Part shown: one piece after another, positions 50,505-58,851 of the stretch
Numbering within the stretch: the stretch's first letter is position 1
How the letters are laid out: every line of letters starts with the position of its first letter
Source: Fimenecus sp045543095
GTDB lineage: Bacteria > Bacillota > Clostridia > Oscillospirales > Acutalibacteraceae
Length of the DNA: 64,000 nt
Reading direction: 5' to 3'
Assembly (NCBI GenBank): GCA_045543095.1
Contig: JAZQMC010000007.1
Location: 1-64,000 of the forward strand
The notes under the pieces: generated by a model
Seen by the model: the letters and a program-made list of their open reading frames with translations, nothing else
Databases searched by the model: none
Told to the model about the DNA's origin: nothing
Program-made: the position numbers and the translations under genes

Positions 50505-51887
50505 TTAATCTACCTTTTTAATTGCAAACTTATATGTGTTCTTTTCTTTCTCTGCACGGTCATTAAGGAACTTTTCTGCCTGTGCGGGGAAAGCAATGTA
50601 AGAAAGTACATCTTCATCACATTTAGCAAGGTCGCCAAGCTCTGATTTTGTCTGTTCAAACATTGGTTCAAGAGTATCAGCAAAACGGCAAGTTACAGGT
50701 TCTTCATCGCCAAGAACTTTCTTTTGAAGGTCTATATCGATTTCGCCGGGAGCCTTACCATATTCGCCCTTGATATATGCTTTGATTTCTTTTGAGATGT
50801 TCTTGTATCTTTCGCCAACAAGTACGTTTGTAACAGCCTGATTACCAACCATCTGGCTAAGAGGAGTAACAAGTGGGGGATAGCCCATATCCTTACGAAC
50901 CTGAGGAATTTCAAGAAGAGCTTCTTCCATTCTGTCAAGAGCGTTCATATCTTCAAGGTTTGCCATCATATTTGAAAGCATTCCGCCGGGAACCTTATAA
51001 GTCAATGCATCTGTATCAGTTACAAGTGCCTTTGGCTTTAAAAGACCTGATGAAAGATACTTGTCACGAAGTGGCTTAAAGTGGTCATTTACTGCCTTTA
51101 ATGCATCTCTGTCAAGACCTGTTTCGTAGCCAAGACCTGTAAGTGCATCATGAAGTGTTTCAGTAGCAGGTTGTGCTGTACCGCCTGAAAAACAAGATGT
51201 TGCTGTGTCAATAATATCGCAACCTGCTTCAACTGCTTTAAGGATTGTCATATAAGCCATACCTGTTGTGCAGTGAGTGTGAAGAATAACGGGCATTTCA
51301 GGCATTGCATCTTTGATTGCACCAACAAGGTCTTTTGCTTCAACAGGAGTCATAACGCCTGCCATATCTTTAATACAAATTGTAGAACAACCCATTTCTT
51401 TCATTTCTTTACAAAGAGCCACATAGTTTTCGAGTGTGTGAACAGGGCTTGTTGTGTAAGAAATAGCACCTGATGCAATTGCACCGTTTTTGATTGTTTC
51501 ATCAACTGCAACCTGAATGTTGCGAATGTCGTTAAGTGCATCGAATATTCTGATAACGTCAATACCGTTTTCAATACTCTTTTTAATAAACATTCTTACA
51601 ACATCGTCAGGATAGTGCTTGTAACCTAAAAGGTTCTGACCACGAAGAAGCATCTGAAGCTTCGTGTCAGGGCACTTTTCTTTGATGCGGCGAAGTCGAA
51701 CCCATGGGTCTTCGTTAAGATAACGAAGGCAAGAGTCGAAAGTTGCACCGCCCCAGCATTCAAGAGAATAATAACCTGCCTTATTCAACTTTTCAAGAGC
51801 CGGCTCAAAATCTGAGAAGGGCATTCTTGTAGCGATAAGTGACTGGTTGGCATCTCTCAATACGGTTTCTGTAAACTGTACTTTCAT
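50505..51887 (-). CDS. oadA: Oxaloacetate decarboxylase alpha subunit (carboxyltransferase)
   Basis: 460 aa from the ATG at 51887 (GGAGGC upstream). It is the carboxyltransferase TIM barrel: ETVLRDANQSLIATRMP at the start, DALNDIRN, the metal-binding HTHCTTG (about 210) and the conserved Lys region CIKDMAGVMTP. The biotinyl domain is absent and encoded separately at 49587, and the C-terminal linker stops short. It transfers the carboxyl of oxaloacetate to biotin. First gene of the operon, with its own TTGATA-17-TATAAT promoter. Confidence 0.93.
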   Translation of the reverse strand: MKVQFTETVLRDANQSLIATRMPFSDFEPALEKLNKAGYYSLECWGGATFDSCLRYLNEDPWVRLRRIKEKCPDTKLQMLLRGQNLLGYKHYPDDVVRMFIKKSIENGIDVIRIFDALNDIRNIQVAVDETIKNGAIASGAISYTTSPVHTLENYVALCKEMKEMGCSTICIKDMAGVMTPVEAKDLVGAIKDAMPEMPVILHTHCTTGMAYMTILKAVEAGCDIIDTATSCFSGGTAQPATETLHDALTGLGYETGLDRDALKAVNDHFKPLRDKYLSSGLLKPKALVTDTDALTYKVPGGMLSNMMANLEDMNALDRMEEALLEIPQVRKDMGYPPLVTPLSQMVGNQAVTNVLVGERYKNISKEIKAYIKGEYGKAPGEIDIDLQKKVLGDEEPVTCRFADTLEPMFEQTKSELGDLAKCDEDVLSYIAFPAQAEKFLNDRAEKEKNTYKFAIKKVD

Positions 51888-51930
51888 TGTTTTTAGCCTC
51901 CAAAACACAATTTAAATTACACATAAATAA

Positions 51931-51989
51931 CAAATTTACCCATTGTAAATTGTTGTGTTAATTATACATTATAAATTTAGTATTATCAA
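51931..51989 (-). promoter_or_regulatory. Promoter and leader dyad of the oad operon
   Basis: On the minus strand TTGATA (51984-51989), 17-nt spacer, TATAAT (51961-51966). Just after the expected start point lies a dyad CAATTTAC / GTAAATTTG (51931-51952), well placed for an operator or a short leader hairpin. Confidence 0.65.
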
Positions 51990-52027
51990 TAGAAAAGAAA
52001 TAATAAAAAAATTTTTTGGCGGAATAA

Positions 52028-52059
52028 CAAAAAAAGACACCGAAAAGTGCCTTTTTTTG
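52028..52059 (-). terminator. Terminator of the GH39-like gene
   Basis: On the minus strand AAAAAAAGGCAC / GTGTCTTTTTTT with one mismatch on a TTTTCG loop and T7. It lies 33 nt past the stop at 52092. Confidence 0.8.
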
Positions 52060-52091
52060 TCAATTTATTGTCATTATTTTACAATAGTTTT

Positions 52092-54587
52092 TCAGAATGG
52101 ATTTACCTGAATGTCACCGATGTTCGGTGCATAGGTAACTCTACCATTAAAGCTATATGAACCGTCATTTGAAAGTTTTATTTCATTGTCACCGGCTTCC
52201 AAATAAAGCACAACAGTTTTTGTCTTATAATGCTCCCAACTGTAAGTGTTACGGAAGAAGTAGTTACCACGATTTTCACCATTTACTGTAAATGTAATAT
52301 ATCTCTCAATAAGGTCAACATTGTAAGCGTGGAAACCGCCTTCTTCGTTGTTTGAATATTCAATGGTGAAATTGTAATACCCGGCCTCTTTTACATTTAT
52401 ATTGAATGTAGCATAACTTCCCGTGTCAGAAGCAATCCAACCAATTCTCTTGCCACTCGAAGTGTTCTCATCATCTTCAATAGTAGCACCATTGAACACA
52501 AAAATATCATCATATGGAGAGAAATAATCGGTGGGACTATATTTGTTTGACCACTCTATATCAGTTATTTCTGTGTCATCCTTAAATGTTATTTTGTTAT
52601 AACCACGATGCAAGAAAATTTTCCCATCATTATCAATGTTACTTGTAATACCGTTTAGTGTAACATTTAAATCGGTATTGTTTTCTAGTGCAAGATAATA
52701 ATACCGATGTTCCGGAACAATTACGGAATAAGAATTTTCATTTTTATCAGTAGTTCTTGATTCCAGTGGTGCAAAATATATGTCTGGGGGAGTGGTATCA
52801 TCATATTTTGAAACATCAATAAAATCAAGAGTTATAATCGCATCGTTTATTGTTTGTAATTTGATTATATTTTTACCTTTTTTAAGTTCAACTGCATGTG
52901 CAGTTCTCATTTCCATATATTCATCTTTGATGGATGATGGAAGCTTGTACGGTATGGAATCTTCTTTTCCATTTACAGTCATTATTACTTCTGCTGTAAT
53001 TCTTCCTGCCTCAACTGCACCATTTGCATAAACAATGTCAAGTGCATAAAGTCCCGCTTTATTTACATCAACTGTAAATTCAATAGTGCTGTCCTTATCA
53101 AGTCCTTTAACTACCAAGCCTTTTGAACTTGCATAAGAAATCCATTCGGGAACGAAAGCATTACCATCAAACTTTGCGTCTTCAGCCTCATAACGAACTG
53201 TTCTGTTTTCGTTTTCTGTTTCTTCTTCATTGTCATAAGGTGTAATTTCAATGAAATATGCCTGACTTTCAGCTTTGCAGGGGAGAGTGAACTTAATAGC
53301 ATTTCCCGAAACCTTGCAGACTTCTGTTATACATTCTTCGGGGGTATAAACCGCACCGCCAAGACCTTTGAAATCAACATAATTAACCTTAACGGTAACC
53401 TTGTCACCGTTCTTGAAATATTTTTCGTCAATATTTTTTATCTTTATGTTACTGTCTTCTGCACTTCCGCCTGCAAGTACATAGAACTTGTTTTCACTTT
53501 CGTCAAAACTTGCCATACCGATAAATCCCTTGTTGAAAAGGGGATATTTACCCTTAAGCCAGTTGCCGATATTACTGTGGAATAAATCCCATTCACTAAC
53601 CTCTAATTCCTTGCCTTTCATATCTGCATAGAACTTGTAAACCCAATAGTTTGAGTTAGGTGTAACATCGTCTGCCACAGTTTCAGCAAGGTTGTTTGCA
53701 AGTCGCCAATATGCCACGCAACCGTAAATGTCGTCAGCCTCAAGGCGAGAAATCCATTTAACAGATTCGCCGGGGATACCGTTAGTCTGCATAAGACCAT
53801 ATTCAGAAATGCAGATGGGCATTCTATCAAGCCCTAATTCGTCACAAGTCTTGTGAAATTCTTCAAAGCGATATTCCATCCAATAAATTGAATAGTTGGG
53901 TTCACCGGCAAGCTCGTGCCACACAAACATATCGGGCAAGCAGTTGTTCTCTTTGCAGTATGTCAAAAATTCCTTGTTCCAGTCATAGTTGTATCCGCAA
54001 TGACCAGGTCCCGCAATTCTTGCGTTTGGATTTATCTCTTTAACAACATTGTATGTAGAAGCCCACGCGTCATAGAATTTATAACGGTTTTCTTCTACCC
54101 AATGGTCACCAAACCAAACGCCATTGTCCATTTCGTTGTAAATGCAGTAAACAAGCTTATCCTTGTATTCTGAATTCTCCATTTCAGTAACGGTTTTCTT
54201 TACTCGCTCATTGTATAATTCAAGACTGTCAAACTGATAATACCAAGTGTCATACATATCTTGTGTATAAATGAAAAGATATTCACCGCCGGCTTCCGTA
54301 AAGGTTTCATAGACCTGATTAACATCACCAATGGGGTGCTGAAGTCCGCCCGCAGGCTTTGTAGCAAGGGTATTTATACCGATACTTTCAGTGATTTCTG
54401 CAGTTGGTACATCATCTTCAGCCAAGCCGTAAAGAAATCCCGCAGCTCTGCCCGTAAGGTCAGATTGCTGTGAAAAATCAATTGTTAAAGTAGGTACTTT
54501 AATAACCGCAAAGGCAATTCCCGCAATAATCACTAACGATAAAACAGAAATGCCAATTCCTAATAAAACTTTTTTAATCTTTTTCAT
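52092..54587 (-). CDS. Membrane-anchored GH39-like glycosidase with carbohydrate-binding domains
   Basis: 831 aa from ATG 54587 (AGGTGGG upstream; an ATG 9 nt earlier touches the RBS). A basic start and one hydrophobic helix (residues 7-30) anchor or export it. A TIM-barrel of GH clan A type follows, with acid/base E152 in IYNEMDNG and nucleophile E262 in ISEYGLMQ, most like GH39 beta-xylosidases. The remaining half is beta-rich: a CBM6/35-like module from YEAEDAKFDG (about 465) and a second near residues 690-830 with EAGYYNFTIEYSNN. Substrate unknown. The TSUP genes lie 44 nt upstream. Confidence 0.75.
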   Translation of the reverse strand: MKKIKKVLLGIGISVLSLVIIAGIAFAVIKVPTLTIDFSQQSDLTGRAAGFLYGLAEDDVPTAEITESIGINTLATKPAGGLQHPIGDVNQVYETFTEAGGEYLFIYTQDMYDTWYYQFDSLELYNERVKKTVTEMENSEYKDKLVYCIYNEMDNGVWFGDHWVEENRYKFYDAWASTYNVVKEINPNARIAGPGHCGYNYDWNKEFLTYCKENNCLPDMFVWHELAGEPNYSIYWMEYRFEEFHKTCDELGLDRMPICISEYGLMQTNGIPGESVKWISRLEADDIYGCVAYWRLANNLAETVADDVTPNSNYWVYKFYADMKGKELEVSEWDLFHSNIGNWLKGKYPLFNKGFIGMASFDESENKFYVLAGGSAEDSNIKIKNIDEKYFKNGDKVTVKVNYVDFKGLGGAVYTPEECITEVCKVSGNAIKFTLPCKAESQAYFIEITPYDNEEETENENRTVRYEAEDAKFDGNAFVPEWISYASSKGLVVKGLDKDSTIEFTVDVNKAGLYALDIVYANGAVEAGRITAEVIMTVNGKEDSIPYKLPSSIKDEYMEMRTAHAVELKKGKNIIKLQTINDAIITLDFIDVSKYDDTTPPDIYFAPLESRTTDKNENSYSVIVPEHRYYYLALENNTDLNVTLNGITSNIDNDGKIFLHRGYNKITFKDDTEITDIEWSNKYSPTDYFSPYDDIFVFNGATIEDDENTSSGKRIGWIASDTGSYATFNINVKEAGYYNFTIEYSNNEEGGFHAYNVDLIERYITFTVNGENRGNYFFRNTYSWEHYKTKTVVLYLEAGDNEIKLSNDGSYSFNGRVTYAPNIGDIQVNPF

Positions 54588-54631
54588 ATAGTTCATCCCA
54601 CCTAATATATGGATAAACTGATTTTACCATA

Positions 54632-54997
54632 TTATTTCTTTTTCTTCAATCTTAAAATGGAAGAAATACCCATAATAATCAAAAACACCGCAAAGATTTT
54701 AGAAAGATAATCAGTAGGAATATTTTTAAGAAAAAGGCTTGAAACTATTGCACCGCAAACTCCACCAAAAATTACAAGAAGAATTGCTTTGTAATCAATC
54801 TGCCTTTTAATTGTATAAATTATTGTTGCAAGAATTGCACAGGGGACAAAGAATATAAGATTTATGCCTTGTGCTTTGAGTTGCGGAGTATCCATAAAAA
54901 CCGCAAGATAAATTATTAAAACTCCGCCACCGCCAAACCCCATTGCACCTATTAAACCCGACAAAAACCCCGCGATAACCGAAACAACTGTACTCAT
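54632..54997 (-). CDS. Half-size TSUP (TauE/SafE) permease, second half-gene
   Basis: 121 aa with about four hydrophobic helices. AGFLSGLIGAMGFGGGGVLIIYL is the TSUP repeat motif (cited up to the Gly run GFGGGG). Full TSUP proteins are about 250 aa built of two such repeats; here each repeat is its own gene. Its ATG overlaps the stop of 54994 by 4 nt, so the two halves are made together and probably form a heterodimer exporting or importing a sulfur or organic anion. Confidence 0.85.
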   Translation of the reverse strand: MSTVVSVIAGFLSGLIGAMGFGGGGVLIIYLAVFMDTPQLKAQGINLIFFVPCAILATIIYTIKRQIDYKAILLVIFGGVCGAIVSSLFLKNIPTDYLSKIFAVFLIIMGISSILRLKKKK

Positions 54998-55344
54998 TTA
55001 AAGAATAACCTCACTCCCGCCCAAATCATAAATAACGCAAAAATAATAGTCAGAATTTTATTTGAGGTCTTTTTTATAACGAATGTGCCGATTGCACTGC
55101 CCAAAAGTCCGGGAATTAAATAAATATAAGTATCCGAAATCTCAACACTACCGTTGATTAAATAAATCACCGCACTAATAATTGTTATGGGCAAAATAGT
55201 AGCAACCGCGTTGATTTGCGACTGCTTTTGGTCCATTCCCATTCTTTTATACAATGGCACAGTCAACATTCCGCCACCCGCACCCAAGGTCACATTCACA
55301 ACTCCAATACACAACCCCGCCAAAAATTTCTTAACACCACTCAT
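54994..55344 (-). CDS. Half-size TSUP (TauE/SafE) permease, first half-gene
   Basis: 116 aa with about four hydrophobic helices. NVTLGAGGGMLTVPLY is the corresponding TSUP motif, distinct from the GFGGGG of its partner, so the two genes match the N- and C-repeats rather than a recent duplication. RBS CGAGGTG before ATG. First gene of the pair, reading leftwards into the GH39-like gene. I found no frameshift joining them: the 4-nt overlap is a clean stop/start. Confidence 0.85.
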   Translation of the reverse strand: MSGVKKFLAGLCIGVVNVTLGAGGGMLTVPLYKRMGMDQKQSQINAVATILPITIISAVIYLINGSVEISDTYIYLIPGLLGSAIGTFVIKKTSNKILTIIFALFMIWAGVRLFFK

Positions 55345-55386
55345 AAATACACCTCGTTAAATTGTTCCCGTAAATATCATAAATAT

Positions 55387-55416
55387 AAAAAAGAGGTTGC
55401 ACAAACAACCTCTTTT
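55387..55416 (-). terminator. Terminator of the TRIC gene
   Basis: AAAAAGAGGTTG / CAACCTCTTTT stem on a 6-nt loop; T-run on the minus strand, 20 nt past the stop at 55436. Confidence 0.8.
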
Positions 55417-55435
55417 AATCATATTTAACTCAATT

Positions 55436-56074
55436 TTACTCAATCGCTTTCGGCATATTCCATTTAAAAATCATTGCAAGCAGTCGTAAAACAAATGTCA
55501 CCATAACACCTGAAACAATTGCAATTCCGTCATTAATTTCAAACAAATACATTATGTAGTAAACACTTGAACCAAAAATTGCTGCAATTGCATAAATTCT
55601 TTTTACAAGCACAAATGGGATTGATTTTGTAAGCACGTCACGAATCATACCGCCACCGATACAGGTTATAACGCCGCAAGAAATTGTAATTACTGCATCG
55701 TTTACAAATCCGTGCTCAATACCGACTTTTGTACCCATAACTGCAAAAATACCAAGTCCCAATGCGTCGAATATGTCGTTTATATGCTCAATTTTAGTTT
55801 CGTTTTCAAGATATGTCTTGCTGTATTTTCTCGCAATAAGAAATACAATTATTGAAACAATAACACAAATCAATAAATACCATTTAAGACCAAAAATAGC
55901 GGGAGGGGTAAAGCTGAAAATCGTGTCGCGTAAAAGTCCGCCACCCATAGATGTTAAAATTGCAAGAAGCATAACACCGAAAAGGTCGGTTTTTCTTCTT
56001 ATTGCCACCATTGCACCCGAAACCGAAAAGGCGATAACACCAATTACTTCAACAATAGTTGTAAATATTTCCAT
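55436..56074 (-). CDS. TRIC family cation channel (YadS/UPF0126)
   Basis: 212 aa from the ATG at 56074 (AGAGGT upstream); the open frame extends 15 codons further without RBS. Two repeated units of three helices each: AFSVSGAMVAIRRKTDLFGV..TSMGGGLLRD and FAVMGTKVG..CGVITCIGGGMIRDVL, both ending in the GGG-x-xRD signature of prokaryotic TRIC-type K+ channels. The overall fold and length are standard. Monocistronic by position. Confidence 0.92.
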   Translation of the reverse strand: MEIFTTIVEVIGVIAFSVSGAMVAIRRKTDLFGVMLLAILTSMGGGLLRDTIFSFTPPAIFGLKWYLLICVIVSIIVFLIARKYSKTYLENETKIEHINDIFDALGLGIFAVMGTKVGIEHGFVNDAVITISCGVITCIGGGMIRDVLTKSIPFVLVKRIYAIAAIFGSSVYYIMYLFEINDGIAIVSGVMVTFVLRLLAMIFKWNMPKAIE

Positions 56075-56196
56075 TATAAAACCTCTACATTTTATGCTTT
56101 TATAATGTAATATTAACACGAAAAAACGTAACAGTAAAGAGCTATTTGTTATATTTAGCGTCGCAGACCCTTAATTTTATACTTTGAATTTTGCAT

Positions 56197-56454
56197 TCAC
56201 ATAAAACTATCGCACAACACCATCATAATAACTCCTGAAATTCCTCCAACTGACGAAACCCCCAGAGTCCACGCGTTTACAGGAATATGCACCATTATGT
56301 ATTGCCCGATTAAATTCACCGCAAATAATGCCGAAACGCCTTGCAAAGCCGTCAATAAAAACGCAGTAAAAAATCGTTTTGATTTAATAAAAGCAACAAT
56401 AATAACTATAATATAAAATGCAAAAATGCAACCGAGAAAAATTTTTGCAGACAT
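56197..56454 (-). CDS. bofA: BofA-like inhibitor of pro-sigma-K processing
   Basis: 85 aa with two or three hydrophobic helices. The C-terminal NLIGQYIMVHIPVNAWTLGVSS (motif core VHIPVN) followed by GGISGVIMMVL matches the BofA signature. In Bacillus BofA with SpoIVFA holds the SpoIVFB protease inactive until the forespore signal arrives, delaying pro-SigK cleavage. The sigK gene at 42699 with its pro-sequence is the natural target. RBS TGAGGTG before ATG. It is divergent from a small Cys-rich gene. Confidence 0.78.
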   Translation of the reverse strand: MSAKIFLGCIFAFYIIVIIVAFIKSKRFFTAFLLTALQGVSALFAVNLIGQYIMVHIPVNAWTLGVSSVGGISGVIMMVLCDSFM

Positions 56455-56559
56455 AAAAACACCTCACAAAAAATGGACATATCTATTTTTATTAAAATTC
56501 TGCTTATTTTATTCTTCGATACATATAAATAAAATGAGTGAATATAAAGAGGTGATTTA

Positions 56560-56727
56560 ATGAGCGAAATAAAAAAGACTTACGAGCAATTTTGCACAAA
56601 TTTCGGTGCTAATGTGGTTATGGAAGAAACTTTAACCCTTGATGGTGAGCGAAAGCTTCGTTGTACAAACGAAAACTGTCCGTCAAAAGATAAGGGGTGC
56701 CAAAACAAATTATTACAAAATTGTTGA
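56560..56727 (+). CDS. Small Cys-rich protein of unknown function
   Basis: 55 aa read directly from the sequence. RBS GAGGTGAT at an ideal 5-8 nt from ATG. Starts MSEIKKTYEQFCTNFGANVV and ends with a Cys cluster CTNENCPSKDKGCQNKLLQNC (five Cys in the last 21 residues, written here as C..C..C..C spacing 4-6-7). No relative recognised. Divergent from bofA, so it may share sporulation timing; that is inference. Confidence 0.6.
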   Translation: MSEIKKTYEQFCTNFGANVVMEETLTLDGERKLRCTNENCPSKDKGCQNKLLQNC

Positions 56728-56737
56728 TTTTATCATA

Positions 56738-56766
56738 TTGACCGTTTGAAGAAAACATAGTACAAT
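56738..56766 (+). promoter_or_regulatory. Promoter of the 56819 gene
   Basis: TTGACC (56738-56743), 17-nt spacer, TACAAT (56761-56766), right after the small Cys-rich gene. Confidence 0.7.
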
Positions 56767-56818
56767 AGTAAGGCTAAAGCAATTATTATTTGATTTTTAT
56801 ATATAGCGGTGAATTTTA

Positions 56819-57487
56819 ATGCAGAAAATTATTGATTCGGTTTTTGATGTCATCGCATTCTCAAACGGTATCATTTACACAAAAAAGACTGTTCTTGAAA
56901 ACGGTTCGGTCAAGGTTAATTTCTATGGGTATGATATAAAAAGAATGCAGAAAACTCCTGTTACCAAGAGCGTTTATCTTCTTAATAAATATGGTGCAGA
57001 GTACAAAAAAATAGCAGAGCAGTTGGGCGACTATGTTTCTTGCGAGGCGGATACATTACCCTCAAAGCAGGTTATTGTGGTTTACCCAAGCGGTGAAACA
57101 GGCATCTTCTCACCCGAGGGTGAAATGCTTTGGTCAAGCGATTTGCAGTATCACGGTGGTGATATTTGCGGAGTTGTGGCAGACGGCAGACAAATCTGGA
57201 GCGTAGTACCAGAGAAAAACTGCGTTGTTTCTTATTCAATTTCACATAAAAAATTCAGTATGCGTATAGGCTCTGAAGAGTCAACCTCATTTAATAAGCC
57301 CGTTTCAATTTCAAAATATGATAACGAATTGTTTATCTGTAATGCGGGCTCAAATAAGGTGAGAACTATCAGCCTTCGTGATTATTCGGTCAACGATTTT
57401 CGCATTTTTGACGAACCGGTTTATAAATACCTACGTTCATGCGGTAAAGAAATTGTTGTTCTTGAATCCGGCGTGTATGTATTATAA
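56819..57487 (+). CDS. Beta-propeller-like protein of unknown function
   Basis: 222 aa, no signal peptide and no membrane helix. Repeated beta motifs (GIIYTKKTV, VIVVYPSGETGIFSPEGEMLWSS in part, QIWSVVPEKNCVVSYS, ELFICNAGSNKVRTIS) look like NHL/six-bladed propeller blades, as in many short Clostridial hypothetical proteins. RBS GCGGTGA before ATG. The DUF1292 gene follows 14 nt later, so both are one transcript reading toward the 6S RNA. Confidence 0.65.
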   Translation: MQKIIDSVFDVIAFSNGIIYTKKTVLENGSVKVNFYGYDIKRMQKTPVTKSVYLLNKYGAEYKKIAEQLGDYVSCEADTLPSKQVIVVYPSGETGIFSPEGEMLWSSDLQYHGGDICGVVADGRQIWSVVPEKNCVVSYSISHKKFSMRIGSEESTSFNKPVSISKYDNELFICNAGSNKVRTISLRDYSVNDFRIFDEPVYKYLRSCGKEIVVLESGVYVL

Positions 57488-57501
57488 AAGGAGTAATAAA
57501 A

Positions 57502-57801
57502 ATGAGCGAAGAATTCAATCCCGACCTTGTGTCTGTTATTGATGAAAATGGCGTTGAGCACGTGTTTGAAGAGCTTGACCGTATTGAAACTGATAAGGCA
57601 AAATATGTAGCACTTCTTCCTGTGTATGACGATGCAGAAGAAATTCTTGATGATGACGGTGAACTTATCATTCTCAAAGTCAGCGAAGAAGACGGCGAAA
57701 CATATTTAGAGCCAATTGAAGACGATAACGAATTCAACGAAATCGGCAAGATTTTTGAAGAAAGATTATCAGAAATTTTTGCCTTTGATGACGAAGAATA
57801 A
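57502..57801 (+). CDS. DUF1292 domain protein
   Basis: 99 aa, very acidic (poly-Asp/Glu throughout). FELLDRIETD-type start (FEELDRIETDKAKYVALLPV), then ELIILKVSEEDGETYLEPIED, is the DUF1292 pattern. In Bacillus the relative YrzB lies with yrrK/yrrL; the function is unknown. RBS AAGGAG before ATG. Its 3' end runs up to the 6S RNA promoter. Confidence 0.85.
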   Translation: MSEEFNPDLVSVIDENGVEHVFEELDRIETDKAKYVALLPVYDDAEEILDDDGELIILKVSEEDGETYLEPIEDDNEFNEIGKIFEERLSEIFAFDDEE

Positions 57802-57825
57802 ATCTTCATAAAAATTCAATAATAA

Positions 57826-58023
57826 CTTTACCCTGCGAAGCCCGATAACTGCGGACGATATTAACCCAACACACTATTAAAGGGAGCTTGTACTCGATTT
57901 CATTGGGAGCAGACCTCCCGTCATTTTGACGGACGAAGGGAGCACAGATATGAACGGAAAGCACCCACCTGCTTAAACATGCAGGTTAGTATTCACCGCA
58001 ACCGACTTTGTGGGGCACTTTTT
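57826..58023 (+). ncRNA. ssrS: 6S RNA
   Basis: About 198 nt of structured non-coding sequence. The closing stem is CCCTGCGAAG (57831-57840) / CTTTGTGGGG (58006-58015), then TGCGG / CCGCA, an open central bubble, a terminal hairpin CCGTC-attt-GACGG (57918-57932), and the 3'-bubble hairpin ACCTGC / GCAGGT (57967-57986) preceded by CACCC. This long rod with a central bubble mimics an open promoter and fits Firmicutes 6S RNA. A T5 tract ends it. It would sequester sigma-A RNA polymerase in stationary phase. Confidence 0.78.
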
Positions 58024-58064
58024 CAAATGCAAAATTTAAAATGCAAAGTGCAAAATGAATTTGT

Positions 58065-58100
58065 TACGGTAGGGCGGTTTCTTTAGCCCACCGTATTTTT
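58065..58100 (+). terminator. Diverged palindromic repeat before spoIIR (copy 5)
   Basis: TACGGTAGGGC / GCCCACCGTA with one bulged A, then ATTTTT. Shares GGTAGGGCGG with the copy at 21413. The 40 nt before it are low-complexity (GCAAAAT-like words repeated). Confidence 0.6.
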
Positions 58101-58152
58101 ATGTATATTTTTCCCAATTTTTGCCAACACTCCATTTGTTAGGAGTGGAATT

Positions 58153-58758
58153 ATGAAAAAAACAATATTAAGAATTGAAGCCTCAATCCTTGTAGCCCTT
58201 GTAATTTGCTGTGCATTAAATATCACCGCATTTTCAAAGCAATGTGACAGTATAAGAGATAAAATGTTACGAATGCACGTAATCGCTAATTCAGACAGCG
58301 ATACCGACCAACAATTAAAACTGAAAGTACGAGATGCAGTACTTACTGCGGGCAAAGAAATCTTTGATGGTTCTGTAACCGCCGATGAGGCAGAAGAAAA
58401 AATCTTGCCCCATATTGACAAATTAAAACAAACAGCATTACAAACCATAAAAAACGAAGGCTATAATTATGATGTCAATATAACCGTGCAAAAAGAATAT
58501 TTTGCAACACGCACCTATGAAAATGCCGTAACTTTGCCTGCGGGTTATTATACGGCTGTTAAGGTGATAATAGGTGAGGGGGCAGGGCAAAATTGGTGGT
58601 GCGTAATGTTTCCGCCAATGTGTTTGCCCGCCGCTGATGCTGAATGTGAAATATCCGACGTGCTCACCGAGGGTGAAACAGAAATTGTAACGGGTGCCGA
58701 AAAATATCAATTCAAATTTAAAATAGTTGAATTTATTGAAAGCTTATTAAGAAAATAA
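58153..58758 (+). CDS. spoIIR: Stage II sporulation protein R
   Basis: 201 aa. One N-terminal membrane or signal helix (residues about 10-28), then LRMHVIANSDSDTDQQLKLKVRD, PAGYYTAVKVIIGEGAGQNWWCVMFPPMC and CLPAAD, the SpoIIR hallmarks (each cited in part). SpoIIR is made in the forespore and exported to trigger SpoIIGA to cleave pro-sigma-E in the mother cell. RBS AGGAGT before ATG. The 6S RNA lies just upstream; the glycerophosphodiesterase gene follows. Confidence 0.93.
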   Translation: MKKTILRIEASILVALVICCALNITAFSKQCDSIRDKMLRMHVIANSDSDTDQQLKLKVRDAVLTAGKEIFDGSVTADEAEEKILPHIDKLKQTALQTIKNEGYNYDVNITVQKEYFATRTYENAVTLPAGYYTAVKVIIGEGAGQNWWCVMFPPMCLPAADAECEISDVLTEGETEIVTGAEKYQFKFKIVEFIESLLRK

Positions 58759-58851
58759 CTCTTTACAAACGGCAGAATTTTTGTTAATATGAGATTGTGA
58801 AAATTTGACTATTCAGATTTTTACTATCCCATTTCCAAGGAGTTGGAGATT

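Noticed and set aside
54994..54997. Frameshift splitting one TSUP gene
   Set aside because: The 4-nt ATGA overlap is a typical coupled stop/start and each half has its own complete repeat and start codon.
58021..58064. Small gene or tandem repeat between 6S RNA and spoIIR
   Set aside because: Low-complexity A-rich words (GCAAAAT-like) without regular period or open frame.
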